Shown here: piece after piece, positions 32,065-42,736 of the stretch
Layout: every line of letters starts with the position of its first letter
How positions within the stretch are numbered: the first letter of the stretch is position 1
NCBI GenBank assembly: GCA_043228905.1
Contig: JBHGNT010000022.1
Span: 3,348,001 to 3,412,000, forward strand
Length of the DNA stretch: 64,000 nucleotides
Direction: 5' to 3'
Source of the DNA: Azolla caroliniana
Taxonomy: Eukaryota > Polypodiophyta
Translations under genes and position numbers: made by a program
The notes under the pieces: generated by a model
Seen by the model: the letters and a program-made list of their open reading frames with translations, nothing else
Database searches by the model: none
What the model was told of the DNA's origin: nothing

Positions 32065-34033
32065 AAAACTGCTTCTTTCTTATCCTGACGTACCCCACGT
32101 CGCCAAATGTCGTCACTTCCTTTGTGATATAAAACTCCTTCTACGAGGCAGAAGTGACGGCATCAGACGGCTAGTTGTTTCTTCTCATCCGTGCGTAATT
32201 GCGGTGGAGGCAATCCCGTAGTAAAAAAGTATGTCATTTCCATAAGCCACCGGTTTGGAAAGGTCGATTCCGTTCTTTCTGCTAGTGCTGCTACACGCAG
32301 GATGTCGGTGTCCGGAAAATCGTCGTCATCTTCTTGTACTGTTTCTCCATTCTCGAGTTTGCTCAAAAAATCTGCCACTGCGTGTTGCGTCCCTGGTCGG
32401 TGCTGGATTACGAAATCGAATTCTTGAAGTAGCAGCATCCATCGCGCCAATTTCCCCGTTAGGGCTTGTTTCTCCACCAAATACAGTAGCGCCGAATGAT
32501 CCACGTGGAACGTGAACTTCCTCCCTAGTAAATAGTGCCGGAATTTATTGATGTTATAGATCATCCCTAGCGCCTCCCGCTCCGTTGTGGAAGAATTACA
32601 CTTTGTTGTTGATAATTTGCAACTAGCGTAGTACACTGGCCGGTACCAGTTTGGTTCGGTGAGCTGCATTAGCGCACTCCCTATTGCTATGTCTGAGGCG
32701 TCGACGAATACGTGGAATGGCTTCGCCCAAATTGGTGGTTGTACGACGGGAGCCTGTGTGAGCATTATCTTAAGTGCCTCATAGGCCTTGTCCTCCGTTG
32801 TGGTCCATTGAAGGGAGTCCGATGTACGGCAGCATGTAACGGCGTGGCGAAGTCTGCCAAATATCGTATCATCCGAGTATGCCACCGTATTTGTCCTAAA
32901 AACCGGCCAAGTGATTTCGTGTTTGTCGGGTTTTGGCTTGTGTAATCGCGGAGATCTTGTTCAGATTGACCGCTATTCCCTCCTTGCTAACTATGTGGCC
33001 CAGGAGAGTCCCGCTGGTCACGCCGAAAGCACATTTCGCGGGATTCAGGCTTAAGCGTGTGGTGCGGCAACGTTCCAGGCACAGTTGCAGGTGCGTAAAA
33101 TGGTCTATTGTTCTCCCATATACCGCAAAGTCGTCTAAAAAAACTTGCATGAACGCTGGAATGTATTCCCCAAAGATCTCCGTAATTGTCTGTTGAAATG
33201 TTGCCGGCACCATCTTTAGCCCGAACATCATGACGACTACCACATAGACTCCTTAGTCCGTGACAAATGCCGTCTTTTCTTGGTCCTCGGGATGCATGCG
33301 TACCTGGTTATACCCACTGAAGCCATCTAAAAAATTGTACATCTCATGTCCTGCGACGGCGTCCAGTACACTATCGGTGAAGGGTAAAGGGAATGCGTTT
33401 GTAATGGTTATGGCGTTTAATTTTCGGTAATCCACGCATACCCGTATTTTGCCGTTTTTCTTTGGAACGACCACTATCGGGCTTCACCATGTGGCATGAA
33501 CCCCGCCTTCAGGAGTTTGTCAATTTCTTCTTTTACGCGGGTCGCGTAGTTCAGGTTCATGCGGTAACGGCGCTGCTGGACGAGTTTTGCGTCGGTTGCT
33601 AAATTGATCTTATGCTGATAGAACTTGGGATCTAACCCCTTCATGTCCTCGTGAGCCCAAGCGAACACATCTTTATATTTCGTGAGTAGTGCGATCATCG
33701 TTTTTTTCTGGTCCGGCCTTAATTCCTTTGCGATGGAGAGGAAACGGGGTTCCGACTCCGTACCCACATTTACTTCTTCCTGGGCGGAAGCGGTGACTCG
33801 TCATGAAATCTCCATTTCCCTTTCGAATGCCGCCCGTGCTCTGCTGAGTTCCAATATGGACTCTGGGTTTGGTTGGTAAACCTCGTTGTGGAGAATAGTG
33901 GCCATGGCATATCCTACCGCGGTTGCGATGACGTCGATTTCGAACAGTGGAATGATCCGTGGGTGCTCATCTAGGTATGCCTCTAATTCTACATCCTCCA
34001 CCCCAGCCACCATATTTATATCTTCTACGTATA
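32065..34033 (-). pseudogene. Gyp-6 reverse transcriptase and RNase H
   Basis: On the minus strand, from the Copia-2 insertion: an acidic leader (ELEAYLDEHPRIIPLFEID), RT with HKINLATDAKLVQQRRYR, VVPKKNGKIRVCVDYRKLNA, FLDGFSGYNQVRM and the catalytic FLDDFAVYG near 33140. RNase H follows with FHVFVDASDIAIGSALMQL, TEREALGMIYNI and FHVDHSALLYL, then the start of the integrase finger region. Frame changes occur near 33500 and 32890, and a stop lies at 32163-32165. The catalytic Asp and Glu residues remain, but the frame is broken. Confidence 0.86.
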
Positions 34034-34038
34034 ATGGT

Positions 34039-34437
34039 TGTTGAGCGGCAAGCTCAACCGGAGCCGGATCGACTGAATAAGCCGGAGCCGGTAAGCGAGA
34101 CGGATCGGGCGAAACAGATCGGTATGACGGTGAACAACCGAACCGGCAAGCAGTGGAGGCCGGGTGCAATCCATAACCGGCAGTCCAATCGGAAGCCTAG
34201 TATAGGAGAGACTACTAGGTAGCTATAGTCTCGTAGTAAGTGTCAGATGCTCGTGTGAGCATTGAAGTACATGGTACTTCTGTCAGTCCCAAGAGGACTT
34301 GTATAAATAGTGCTACTTAGCACAGTGTGTAGTGTGTGAGTCTTGATATAATTTTGAAAGTGTGTTCTGCTCTCTCTCTCTCTCTCTCTCTCTATGTTGT
34401 TCTCTGTTTTACGCTTCCGCAAACACTTACGTTTTCA
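34039..34437 (+). repeat. Copia-2 5' LTR
   Basis: It runs from TGTTGAGCGGCAAGCTCAAC to CTTACGTTTTCA. A TATA box, TATAAATA, is at 34302-34309. A (TC)n microsatellite lies near 34370-34392. A short duplicate around GGAGCCGG holds 24 bases missing from the 3' LTR. Confidence 0.94.
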
Positions 34438-34531
34438 TGGTATCAGAGCGCGAGGGTTGAGAACCTCTGCTGCAGACATTTACTCTTGAGAAGAAAACCC
34501 TAACAGGTCGAAAACAGACACAATAGAAGAC

Positions 34532-35607
34532 ATGGACAGAGGCATGGCTACGTCGCTCCCGGTGGAGAAGCTCGACAGGAGCAACTACGCATCCTGGTCT
34601 TACAAGATGCACAAGTACCTGCTTGGACACGGGTACTAGAGTTATGTCGAAGGAGCGAATGATGCGGCGCCCGACTCGGCACACAAGGACTTCCCGGTAT
34701 GGGAACAGGCGGCAAGCAGGGTGATGTACTGCTTCGCGTCAAGTGTCGGCGATCAGCTGCTCAGCCACATCCGTGACGCCAAGACACCGAAGGATGCTTG
34801 GGGGAACCTGAAAAAGGTTTTCGCCGCAAGCACCACTGCCCGGAAGCTGCAACTCAGACAGGAGTTGAGCAATGTTCGACAGAAGAACATGTCCGTGGCA
34901 GACTACACGGGCCGGATAAAGGAGATCTGCGACTCGCTCGCCTCTATCAACGTTACCGTAGAGGAAGACGAGATGGTGCAGGTATGTCTTGGAGGCCTGG
35001 TGTCCAAGTTCGGAGCGTTTCGGACTGCGGTGTGTACAAGGGAGAATACGCCCTCATTCTTCGACTTACAGTCGATGCTCCTTATAGAGGAGAACCACGT
35101 CGGTGCATCTACCAGTGCTACCCGGACAGCCGTATGCTGTACACGGGAACGGATCGGCTCCGTGGGCGTGGTGGAAGAGGTGGGTCGGCACGCAATGGAG
35201 GCGGCCGGCAAGAGCAGGAACGGAGGCACTATGAGCTTGCCGATAGCAGTTCCGGGACTTCCACAAGTAGGGGGAGTCAAGGCGGTGCCGGAGGCCGGCA
35301 AGACAAATCCGCTACGGGATGTTGGTACTGTGGCAAAAAAGGCCACAGGGAAAGCGAGTGCTGGAGAAAGCGTGCCGATTCAGCCGATTCAGACAAATCC
35401 GGATCTGGCAAGACCGGTAAGGATGGCCGACAAAACTCGCACTACGCAAACGGATCAGGAGGATTCGGAACCGGAAAGGCCGGTAAGGGGCCAACCTTGG
35501 TGATGAATCACAAGGCAAACTCAATGAAGAAGACCACTTCCAAAACGGAGGAAGTGTGGTATGTTGATTCCGGCGCGTCGAACCACATGACGAGCCACAA
35601 AGAGTGA
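34532..35607 (+). pseudogene. Copia-2 gag and protease start
   Basis: The ATG at 34532 starts a copia gag (LPVEKLDRSNYASWSYKM). A TAG at 34637-34639 replaces the Trp of GYWSY. The frame is then open through WGNLKKVFAAST and EICDSLASINV until a frameshift near 35105-35120. In the new frame follow an RGRGGRGG-rich stretch, the CCHC knuckle CWYCGKKGHRESEC (about 35320-35361) and the protease WYVDSGASNHM. A TGA at 35605-35607 replaces the Trp of HKEWF. Gag would package the RNA and the protease would cut the polyprotein. Confidence 0.9.
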
Positions 35608-36639
35608 TTCTCCTTTCTGGAGAAACCGGATCAACCAGGAGTAGTCGAAACCGGAGACGACACTCCTCACCCAATCGTGCACGTCGGAGAAATCCCTCTA
35701 AGCCACGTCAGACAGAAAGGGAAGCTGATGAACGTATTACACGTTCCGACAATCACGAAGAACCTGGTGTCCGTCGGTCAGATTGTCGACCAAGGGATGC
35801 AGGTGCGGTTTACGCACCTCGGGTGCTTCATTGAGGATGAGGGGGAAGTCATTGCGCAAGGGCGTAGAGACGGGAGGATGTTTATCCTCAACACCAATGA
35901 CCTTGGCACCGCTCTGTTCGCGAATCGACAGAAGGTCGAGTCGGACATCGACCTGTGGCACAAGCGGATAGGCCACGTCAACTACCGGAGGCTTCAAGAC
36001 CTGCAAACGAAACAAGTTGTTTTCGGTTTGCTGAAGTTCAGCGGCCGGAGAGCCGAAATTTGTGAAGCCTGCCAACTTGGGAAGCAACATCGGCTTCCAT
36101 TCCCCACCGAACGGAACCGGAGCCGTAACAAGCTCGATCTCATCCATTCGGATGTGTGGGGACCGGCACAAAGTGTAAGCCTTGGCGGGAGTCGATACTT
36201 CGTCTCCTTCATTGACGACTATACTCGGCATACTTGGATCTACCTCATTGAGCGGAAGAGCGAAGTCTTCGACTGTTTCCGGAGCCTCCAGAAGATGGTG
36301 GAACGGGAATCGGAGAGGAAGATCAAATGCCTTCGGTCGGATGGCGGAAAGGAATATTTTTCCGGCCAATTCACTAGTTATCTGCAACAAAAGGGAATTC
36401 GGCGAGAGTTCAGCTGCAGATACACACCGGAGCAAAACGGTGTGGCCGAAAGGAAGAACCGGACACTCGTCGAAGCGGCAAGGGCAATGCTGGAGGAGAA
36501 GAGCATGCCCCGGTTCTACTGGACGGAGGCGGTCCGGACGGCTGTCTACATACAAAACCACATTGGTGACAAGGTGTCGGCTCATGAGCTGTATTTCGGG
36601 CGCAAGCCGAACTTAAGACACCTTCGGATATTCGGATAG
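35608..36639 (+). pseudogene. Copia-2 protease C-terminus and integrase
   Basis: The frame continues from the TGA through pre-integrase NLVSVGQIVDQG, the zinc finger (LWHKRIGHVNY and CEACQLGKQHR), and the catalytic core with HSDVWGP, RSDGGKEYF and the Glu-containing QNGVAERKN. At about 36637 a 4-base loss compared with Copia-1 ([15 protein letters not shown] there) shifts the frame, so integrase is separated from RT. Confidence 0.9.
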
Positions 36640-36644
36640 CGTAT

Positions 36645-39554
36645 GTGCATGTGCCAGATCAGAAGCGGACAAAGCTGGATGCAAAATCGGAAAAATGCAT
36701 CCTAGTCGGCTATGCTCAAGAGCAAAAGGGGTATAAGTGTTATAACCCCCGGACGAAGGAAGTCCGAGTTAGCCGAGATGTCGAGTTCGATGAATCGGCA
36801 TCGTGGTACTCCGTACCGACTCCGACTTCCGATCCCGACCCAATGCCGGAAGATCAGGCCAGTGAGCCTGAATCAGCCCTAGCAGAGGATGACGAAGCCG
36901 GGACTCAAGATGAGAGTCCGGAATCGTTACGGTTAAGTGGACCGAACGAGCGACTGAGTCGGTTGGACCAGTCGGATGATGAGACGGCAAGTGGTGGAGA
37001 CTCTACCGTGCTCTCCCCGCGCAAGGAACCGAGGAAACGGTTCACGCGCAAAGAGAAGGGGAAGAGGAAGATGCCGGAATTTGAAACCGGTAACGATGAG
37101 TCGGATCGATGCGTATCCGATTCCGGAAAGGAGAAAGGCGGATCTTCGGCAACGAAGACCGAACTGGCCAAGAAGGGCCTCAAATCAGGTGATGGTGCGT
37201 TGCGCCGATCAACCCGCCAGAAGGATCCCGTCATACGGTACGAGTACAATGAATACATGGCGCATCATTATGTGTACATGACTAAGGTGACAGAAGTGCG
37301 TGAGCCGGAGAGCTATGCAAAAGCGGCAAAGGACGCAAATTGGCGTGCCGCTATGGACGAAGAAATGCGGGCGCTCGATGCCAACGAAACTTGGGACCTA
37401 GTTGATCCTCCCCGTCACTGTAGACCGATCGGATGCAAGTGGGTGTACAAGGTCAAGTACAACGCCAACGGTTCTGTTAACCGGTACAAAGCCCGGTTAG
37501 TGGCGAAGGGATACGCGCAGACCCACGGAATCGACTACGATGAGACCTTCGCTCCAGTGGCGAAGATGACGACGGTTCGTGTGGTATTGGAGGTTGCTGC
37601 GGCAAGGGGGTGGCATCTTCACCAGATGGATGTGAAGAACGCCTTCCTTCAAGGAGAGCTTGAAGAAGAAGTCTTTATGACTCAGCCCCCCGGATTTCAA
37701 TCGGAGATGAACAAGTCGGCGGTATGCCGACTGAAGAAGTCGCTTTACGGCTTGAAGCAAGCCCCCCGAGCTTGGAACGCGAAGATCACGCACCGGTTGC
37801 GTAAGCTGGGGTTTGCTGTCTCTAAGTCGGACTCTTCGTTGTTCATCCGGCAAGGCTCTGACGGTCCGGTATGTATACTCTTGTATGTGGATGATTTAGT
37901 CATCACCGAACCGGGTCTTCCTGAAATCAACCGCGTCAAGTCCCAGTTGTCGGACGCATTCGAAATGAAGGACCTGGGGGACCTTCATTATTTTCTTGGG
38001 CTCGAAGTGATTCGGACCCTCGATGGCATATTGCTCTCACAACGACATTACGTGTTGAATATGCTATATAAGTTCGGCATGACGGATTGCCGACCTGTCT
38101 CCACACCCATGGACCGGAACCAGAAGCTCCGTCCCAACTCCGGACCGGCCTGCAATGAGAAACGGTTCCGACAGGTTGTCGGAAGCCTGATCTACTTAAC
38201 CATCACCCGACCCGACATCAGCTATCTGGTCGGGATGGTAAGTCAGTTCATGCAGGAGCCGACCATGGAGCACCTTCAGTGCGCGCAACGAATATTACGG
38301 TATGTCAGCGGCACTAAGGACCGGGGACTGCTATACCGGCGAGGTATACCCAAAGAGCTCGTCGGTTACACAGATGCTGACTGGGCCGGCGATGCGTCTG
38401 ATCGCCGCTCCACTTCCGGATACATGTTCTCCATAGGTAGCGCGGCCGTTGCGTGGAGCAGCAAGAAGCAGCCCATAGTGGCTTTGTCAAGCACTGAGGC
38501 TAAGTACCGGGCCGCTACCGTTGCCACTTGTGAAGCCATCTGGCTTCGGCGACTGCTGCGAGACTTGCGGATCGAGGTACCGACCCCGATCCCGATTTAC
38601 TGCGATAACATGAGCAGCCTGCAGCTCGCCAGGAACCCTATGTTCCATGCTTGCACAAAGCACATCGAGGTGCACTACCACTTCGTGCGTGAGCGGGTCC
38701 TGAGCGGTGAAGTTGACCTACGGTATGTTCATACGGATCGGCAAGTTGCCGACATCTTCACCAAGCCGCTCGGATCGGACAAGTTGCAGCACTTTACCGA
38801 CATGCTTGGTATTCAGCATCTCGACGTGCCGCACTTGAGGGGGAGAAGCAAGGGCAAAGTCTCTACCGAAAAGGGCAAAGGCCAAAAAACTGTTGAACCC
38901 GTCGGTAAGAGGAGAGCCGGAAGAAGAGGAGACAAGAAGATGAAGGAAGCCGAGTTGACGAAGGAAGTCGACACATCCGAACAGGTCGGAGCAAGCGGCT
39001 GTGAAGAAGAGTTGTGCACTCAGGAAGAGAAGTGCATGTTGTGCGGAGGTCATCACGACGGTACTGACCATGATACAGAGTCGAATGAAGAACTCGATTT
39101 CGGTTCATCGGCTGAAGAAGCCGAGGGAAGCATGGAGAAGGCCAAGACTCAGAAGTGGTCCGATGTGGTGAGAGGCCTGAAGCCGGAAGTCGAATCGGAG
39201 TGTACCGATTTGGACAAGAGCTGGAACGAGTCGGAGATAGCTGATTCGGATCAACAGATGGATCCGGAAGAGTCGGATCGACTGAAAGCCAAGGGGACAC
39301 GGACACAGCGGAAGTCGATGCCATCGTGGGAGAACCGACGGATCGGCAAGCGCCGGAGTTACAACAACGTGACTGCTGAGATGGGCCTATTGAGCAGACA
39401 TACCGACCAAGAGGGTCGAGGCGCGCAGAACCAAAGGGGTCGCGGCAAACGAGACCGGACCGGACGAGGAGCACAAGCAAGGCGGAGTGACGCCGGGAGA
39501 AGTCGGTTGGAAGAACCGACTGCCACAGAGGTCGACACTACGACCCCACCTTAG
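36645..39554 (+). CDS. Copia-2 integrase C-terminus, RT, RNase H and C-terminal extension, 969 residues open
   Basis: The longest frame in the window. It begins in the integrase C-terminal domain (KCILVGY, GYKCYNP), then has a Ser/Glu-rich linker. RT follows with [22 protein letters not shown] and the catalytic YVDD at 37884-37895, then RNase H with YTDADWAGD, YCDN and ADIFTKPL. The last 235 residues form the family-specific extension. It contains a C-x2-C...H-x-D cluster (CMLCGGHHDGTDH), KWSDVVRGL and RGR-type basic repeats. RNase H reads STEAKY; the Glu normally next to Tyr is Lys (38502-38504). The ATG at 36645 is internal to the polyprotein and not a native start. Confidence 0.9.
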   Translation: MHVPDQKRTKLDAKSEKCILVGYAQEQKGYKCYNPRTKEVRVSRDVEFDESASWYSVPTPTSDPDPMPEDQASEPESALAEDDEAGTQDESPESLRLSGPNERLSRLDQSDDETASGGDSTVLSPRKEPRKRFTRKEKGKRKMPEFETGNDESDRCVSDSGKEKGGSSATKTELAKKGLKSGDGALRRSTRQKDPVIRYEYNEYMAHHYVYMTKVTEVREPESYAKAAKDANWRAAMDEEMRALDANETWDLVDPPRHCRPIGCKWVYKVKYNANGSVNRYKARLVAKGYAQTHGIDYDETFAPVAKMTTVRVVLEVAAARGWHLHQMDVKNAFLQGELEEEVFMTQPPGFQSEMNKSAVCRLKKSLYGLKQAPRAWNAKITHRLRKLGFAVSKSDSSLFIRQGSDGPVCILLYVDDLVITEPGLPEINRVKSQLSDAFEMKDLGDLHYFLGLEVIRTLDGILLSQRHYVLNMLYKFGMTDCRPVSTPMDRNQKLRPNSGPACNEKRFRQVVGSLIYLTITRPDISYLVGMVSQFMQEPTMEHLQCAQRILRYVSGTKDRGLLYRRGIPKELVGYTDADWAGDASDRRSTSGYMFSIGSAAVAWSSKKQPIVALSSTEAKYRAATVATCEAIWLRRLLRDLRIEVPTPIPIYCDNMSSLQLARNPMFHACTKHIEVHYHFVRERVLSGEVDLRYVHTDRQVADIFTKPLGSDKLQHFTDMLGIQHLDVPHLRGRSKGKVSTEKGKGQKTVEPVGKRRAGRRGDKKMKEAELTKEVDTSEQVGASGCEEELCTQEEKCMLCGGHHDGTDHDTESNEELDFGSSAEEAEGSMEKAKTQKWSDVVRGLKPEVESECTDLDKSWNESEIADSDQQMDPEESDRLKAKGTRTQRKSMPSWENRRIGKRRSYNNVTAEMGLLSRHTDQEGRGAQNQRGRGKRDRTGRGAQARRSDAGRSRLEEPTATEVDTTTPP

Positions 39555-39572
39555 GTTGAGCTTGAGGGGGAG

Positions 39573-39943
39573 TGTTGAGCGGCAAGCTCAACCGGAGCCG
39601 GTAAGCGAGACGGATCGGGCGAAACGGATCGGTATGACGGTGAGCAACCGAACCGGCAAGCAGTGGAGGCCGGGTGCAATCCGTAACCGGCAGTCCAATC
39701 GGAAGCCTAGTATAGGATAGACTACTAGGTAGCTATAGTCTCGTAGTAAGTGTCAGATGCTCGTGTGAGCATTGAAGTACATGGTACTTCTGTCAGTCCC
39801 AAGAGGACTTGTATAAATAGTGCTACTTAGCACAGTGTGTAGTGTGTGAGTCTTGATATAATTTTGAAAGTGTGTTCTCTTCTCTCTCTCTCTCTCTCTG
39901 TGTTGTTCTCTGTTTTACGCTTCCGCAAACACTTACGTTTTCA
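39573..39943 (+). repeat. Copia-2 3' LTR
   Basis: It starts directly after TTGAGGGGGAG and ends CTTACGTTTTCA. A TATA box is at 39812-39819. It is 28 bp shorter than the 5' LTR because of the 24-bp indel and a shorter (TC)n run. Confidence 0.94.
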
Positions 39944-39948
39944 ATGGT

Positions 39949-41968
39949 GTTATACCCTTGGGTTATGGCGTACTTCCTTCTGTAGGTACGCGAACCTTGG
40001 TGCGTCCATGTCGGAAACTGATACATTTGTGTTGCCAGCTCTGCTTGATATTTGCTGCCCGAAGCCATGGTTTGCCTAGGAGCACTGGGTATGCCCCTGG
40101 GGCGTCCAAGGCGAGGAAGATTGCCGAGATGTCAAAGCGATGTCCGCCCACGATAATGCCTATTTTGCGAATTAACCCTAATGGTCGTACTGAGCGGGTA
40201 TCTGCCATTCGGGGCCAGAATGGGCAAGCCTCCCATTCTAAAATGCCTAACTACTCGCAAGTTTTCACGCTAATTACAAAGCCGCCATCGATTACGCATT
40301 CCGGAATTTCCTATCCGTGTAATATTAATGTAATAGCCGGGTTGTGTTGATCCACTACCGGCGGTCCGTCGCTAACATCTGTAAGGTTTGTAGCGACGCT
40401 TACCCCGGGTATGCTTGTCACCCATTCTTCCATGGTATGGCGGAAGCGTGGGACTAGTTGTAGCAATTTCTCCATGGTTAATGTTATCTCGCAGCCTGCT
40501 AATGCCTGCCAAATGGGGTCCGGGACCGGTCCTTCGTCCTCTACTCGCTCCCTCGCATTTGCAGACTCCTTCCGCATGCGCTCTGTATTGGTTGCATTTG
40601 CTTTTTCCACCCATGCCTGGGCTTGTCGTCGTATCTCATCTTGCGCAGCCCAATCCGCCGTTTTTGTTTGCTGGCGTGTCATGACTTGCTGCACTTCCGC
40701 CGTAATCGTATTGACGGCGGGCCCCTTGCCCTTGTGTGTTGGGCATCGCGTGGCATAATGTCCGGGCTGTTGACAAATAAAGCAATGAATGCTTGATTCA
40801 CCCTTCTCGGCTCCTGGTGGTGTTTGCCGCTTCCCTGGTGTGACTTGCTCCTCGCAGTCCGGCCTCATTTGTCAGAATGCACGCGGTGGTTGTTGTTGGT
40901 CCCGTCGTTGTTCCTGGTGTCACTCATCTCCCGAGCTTTCGTCGTAACACCGGTGATCTCGATATTGCCGCAGCTTACCACGATAACCATTGAAGCTGCC
41001 CTGTTTGGTTGTCGGCCAGTGATTCTCGTAGCGCCGACCCCCTTTAGCATAACTCGGATGTCCACGATAATCCTCGTCCTCTGGTTCATCTTCCTTGGAA
41101 TCGTTGTGATTTCCGCGATTCTGGTGGTGCCGGTCGTCCCGTGGGTTGCGATCCATATACCGTGGTCGGTCTTCTTGCCTCCTTTGTTCAGTTCGACGTG
41201 GTGGATGCTGGGTGTCCATGTTGCGGACTGTGGGAGCAGCTCTGTTCAACATATTGTATTCGTATTGTTCGACTGTGTGAGCCTTCAAGTGGCAGATTGG
41301 GCAGTGGATTCGCATATATGCACTCCACTGCGGAATGCCCCGAGTTCAAGCAAATCGTGCACTGGATTGCTTGACGAAACTAGCGTTCCTCATCCTGGGG
41401 TAACGCTTGTCGTAAGGAGGACATAGAAAACCTTTCCTCCTCCTCGTCCAACTCGAGTTGTAACGCTCGTTCAATGACCATATCCGCCGTTTCCCCTTTC
41501 ACGCTATTGTTGTTGAGCGTTGCCCGGATGGGTCGGCGTAATGCTGCTAGAAATGTTTCTCGAGCCTTGTCCTCCGCGGGGCTCCGTTCTAGTTTCCGCC
41601 GTAAATTTTGGAAACGTAAGCTGAAGTCTGCAATCGTCTCGGTCGGCAGTTGCTTAATCGTGTAGAACTGTCCGAGGATTTCGCGTTGTGGAACCCGCCG
41701 ATGGAAGAACCGCAAGAAAGCGAACTGCAGTTGATCGAAGGTTGTGATTGCTGGTAAGTCCATCTGTGAATGCCAAAACGCCGCTCGCCCATCCAATGTT
41801 AACCCAAACTCCGTCATTTTCGATTGGTGCGCTACCGCCTCCGAAAGGCTCTGCGCCATGTGGTTCGCATTCTAGACATTAAGGAACATGCGAATATGGG
41901 TTGCGGCGTCGGTTTCGCCGTTAAAGCGGGGATAGGCAAAGGCCATGCTGGGGGCTACGGCGGGTCGG
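39949..41968 (-). pseudogene. Gyp-6 gag and protease
   Basis: On the minus strand an ATG near 41946-41966 begins FAYPRFNGETDAATHIRMF. A TAG near 41872 interrupts it, then gag continues with GRAAFWHSQM, FLRFFHRRVPQRE and FSLRFQNLRRKL. A histidine-rich linker and a CCHC knuckle CFICQQPGHYATRC near 40770-40810 follow. The protease region ends with AYPVLLGKPWLRAANI near 40080-40100, just before Copia-2 interrupts. The order and knuckle are standard for gypsy gag. Frame breaks occur near 41380 and 40310. Confidence 0.84.
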
Positions 41969-42234
41969 GAAAGACCACAGGGTGGCTGTGGTGAGCATGC
42001 TCCCCGCGTATCGTCGAGGTGTTTGGAGAGCGAAGAATCACCTTTGTAATCACGGCAGGTAGTACTAAGGTCGCTGAGGCGAGGCTTCTGTCACGCGCGT
42101 TCCTCTGCCTGGCGTGTGACGGACCGTGTGATTGGTCGGTCTTGTCGTGTTGGTTCTTTAGGGCGTCTGCGGTTAAACATCCATTCGTCGTTGCTCCTCT
42201 GTGAGAAGACACAGATCACCAAGCGTGCCAAAAG

Positions 42235-42672
42235 TGTTACAGATTAGGAACATGGTCTTCGGTCAGTCCTTCGACCTAGACCTCCAAGTGATTGTGGAAC
42301 AACGAAAGGGGCGTTTATGCATAATGCGTAGGGGAATGCTCCTTGTAACCTATCAGCGTATAAGGGGGACGGTTACAACCGACTCCTTAGCAATGGTTAC
42401 ACTTACGTTCTTACACGCTCAGATATTCCAGACACACAATAAATTAGCCGTAGCTATACACAGACTTTCAGAGAAGATAGAATTCTATTACGATACGCTT
42501 CTTTACATTCCAAAAATACACACTCCCTCTATCAGAGGTTTTCTGCCCTTTATATACGCAGGGTCTATTTAGCCGTTCACGCTTCCTATGTGAACCGTTA
42601 CATGCATTATGATCTTATATTATTTCCTATTCCTATGCTCTTGTCCGTCGGTTACTATTCCAGCGGACAACA
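42235..42672 (-). repeat. Gyp-6 5' LTR
   Basis: It runs on the plus strand from TGTTACAGATTAGG to GCGGACAACA. On the minus strand it is followed by CTTTTGGCACGCTTGGTGAT, which holds a TTGGC-starting candidate primer-binding site that I cannot assign to a tRNA. Confidence 0.87.
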
Positions 42673-42736
42673 ACAGGTACAAGCAAGATGAGCACGCAAG
42701 ATGAACGCACAAGGGGACGATAACACAAACACGAAT

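Larger units (their letters stand above)
34039..39943 (+). mobile_element. Copia-2: recent full-length copia element inserted in Gyp-6
   Basis: The 5' LTR (34039-34437), a tRNA-Met-type primer-binding site (TGGTATCAGAGC at 34438), gag-pol, a polypurine tract (39562-39572) and a 3' LTR (39573-39943) are all present. The perfect 5-bp TSD ATGGT is at 34034-34038 and 39944-39948. I count about four substitutions between the LTRs outside the microsatellite, plus a 24-bp indel, so insertion was recent. Despite that, gag-pol carries nonsense and frameshift mutations. Confidence 0.95.
23881..42672 (-). mobile_element. Gyp-6: minus-strand Ty3/gypsy element with an extra 3' frame
   Basis: LTRs at 23881-24297 (3') and 42235-42672 (5') face the minus strand. 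Flanks ACGGG (23876-23880) and ACAGG (42673-42677) are a TSD with one change. The minus-strand order is gag, protease, RT, RNase H, integrase and a further long frame. There is no chromodomain. The RT (FLDGFSGYNQVRM) and the structure suggest a non-chromoviral plant lineage such as Tat/Athila, but I cannot place it firmly. TRG-7 sits between RNase H and integrase, and Copia-2 sits between protease and RT. Confidence 0.87.
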
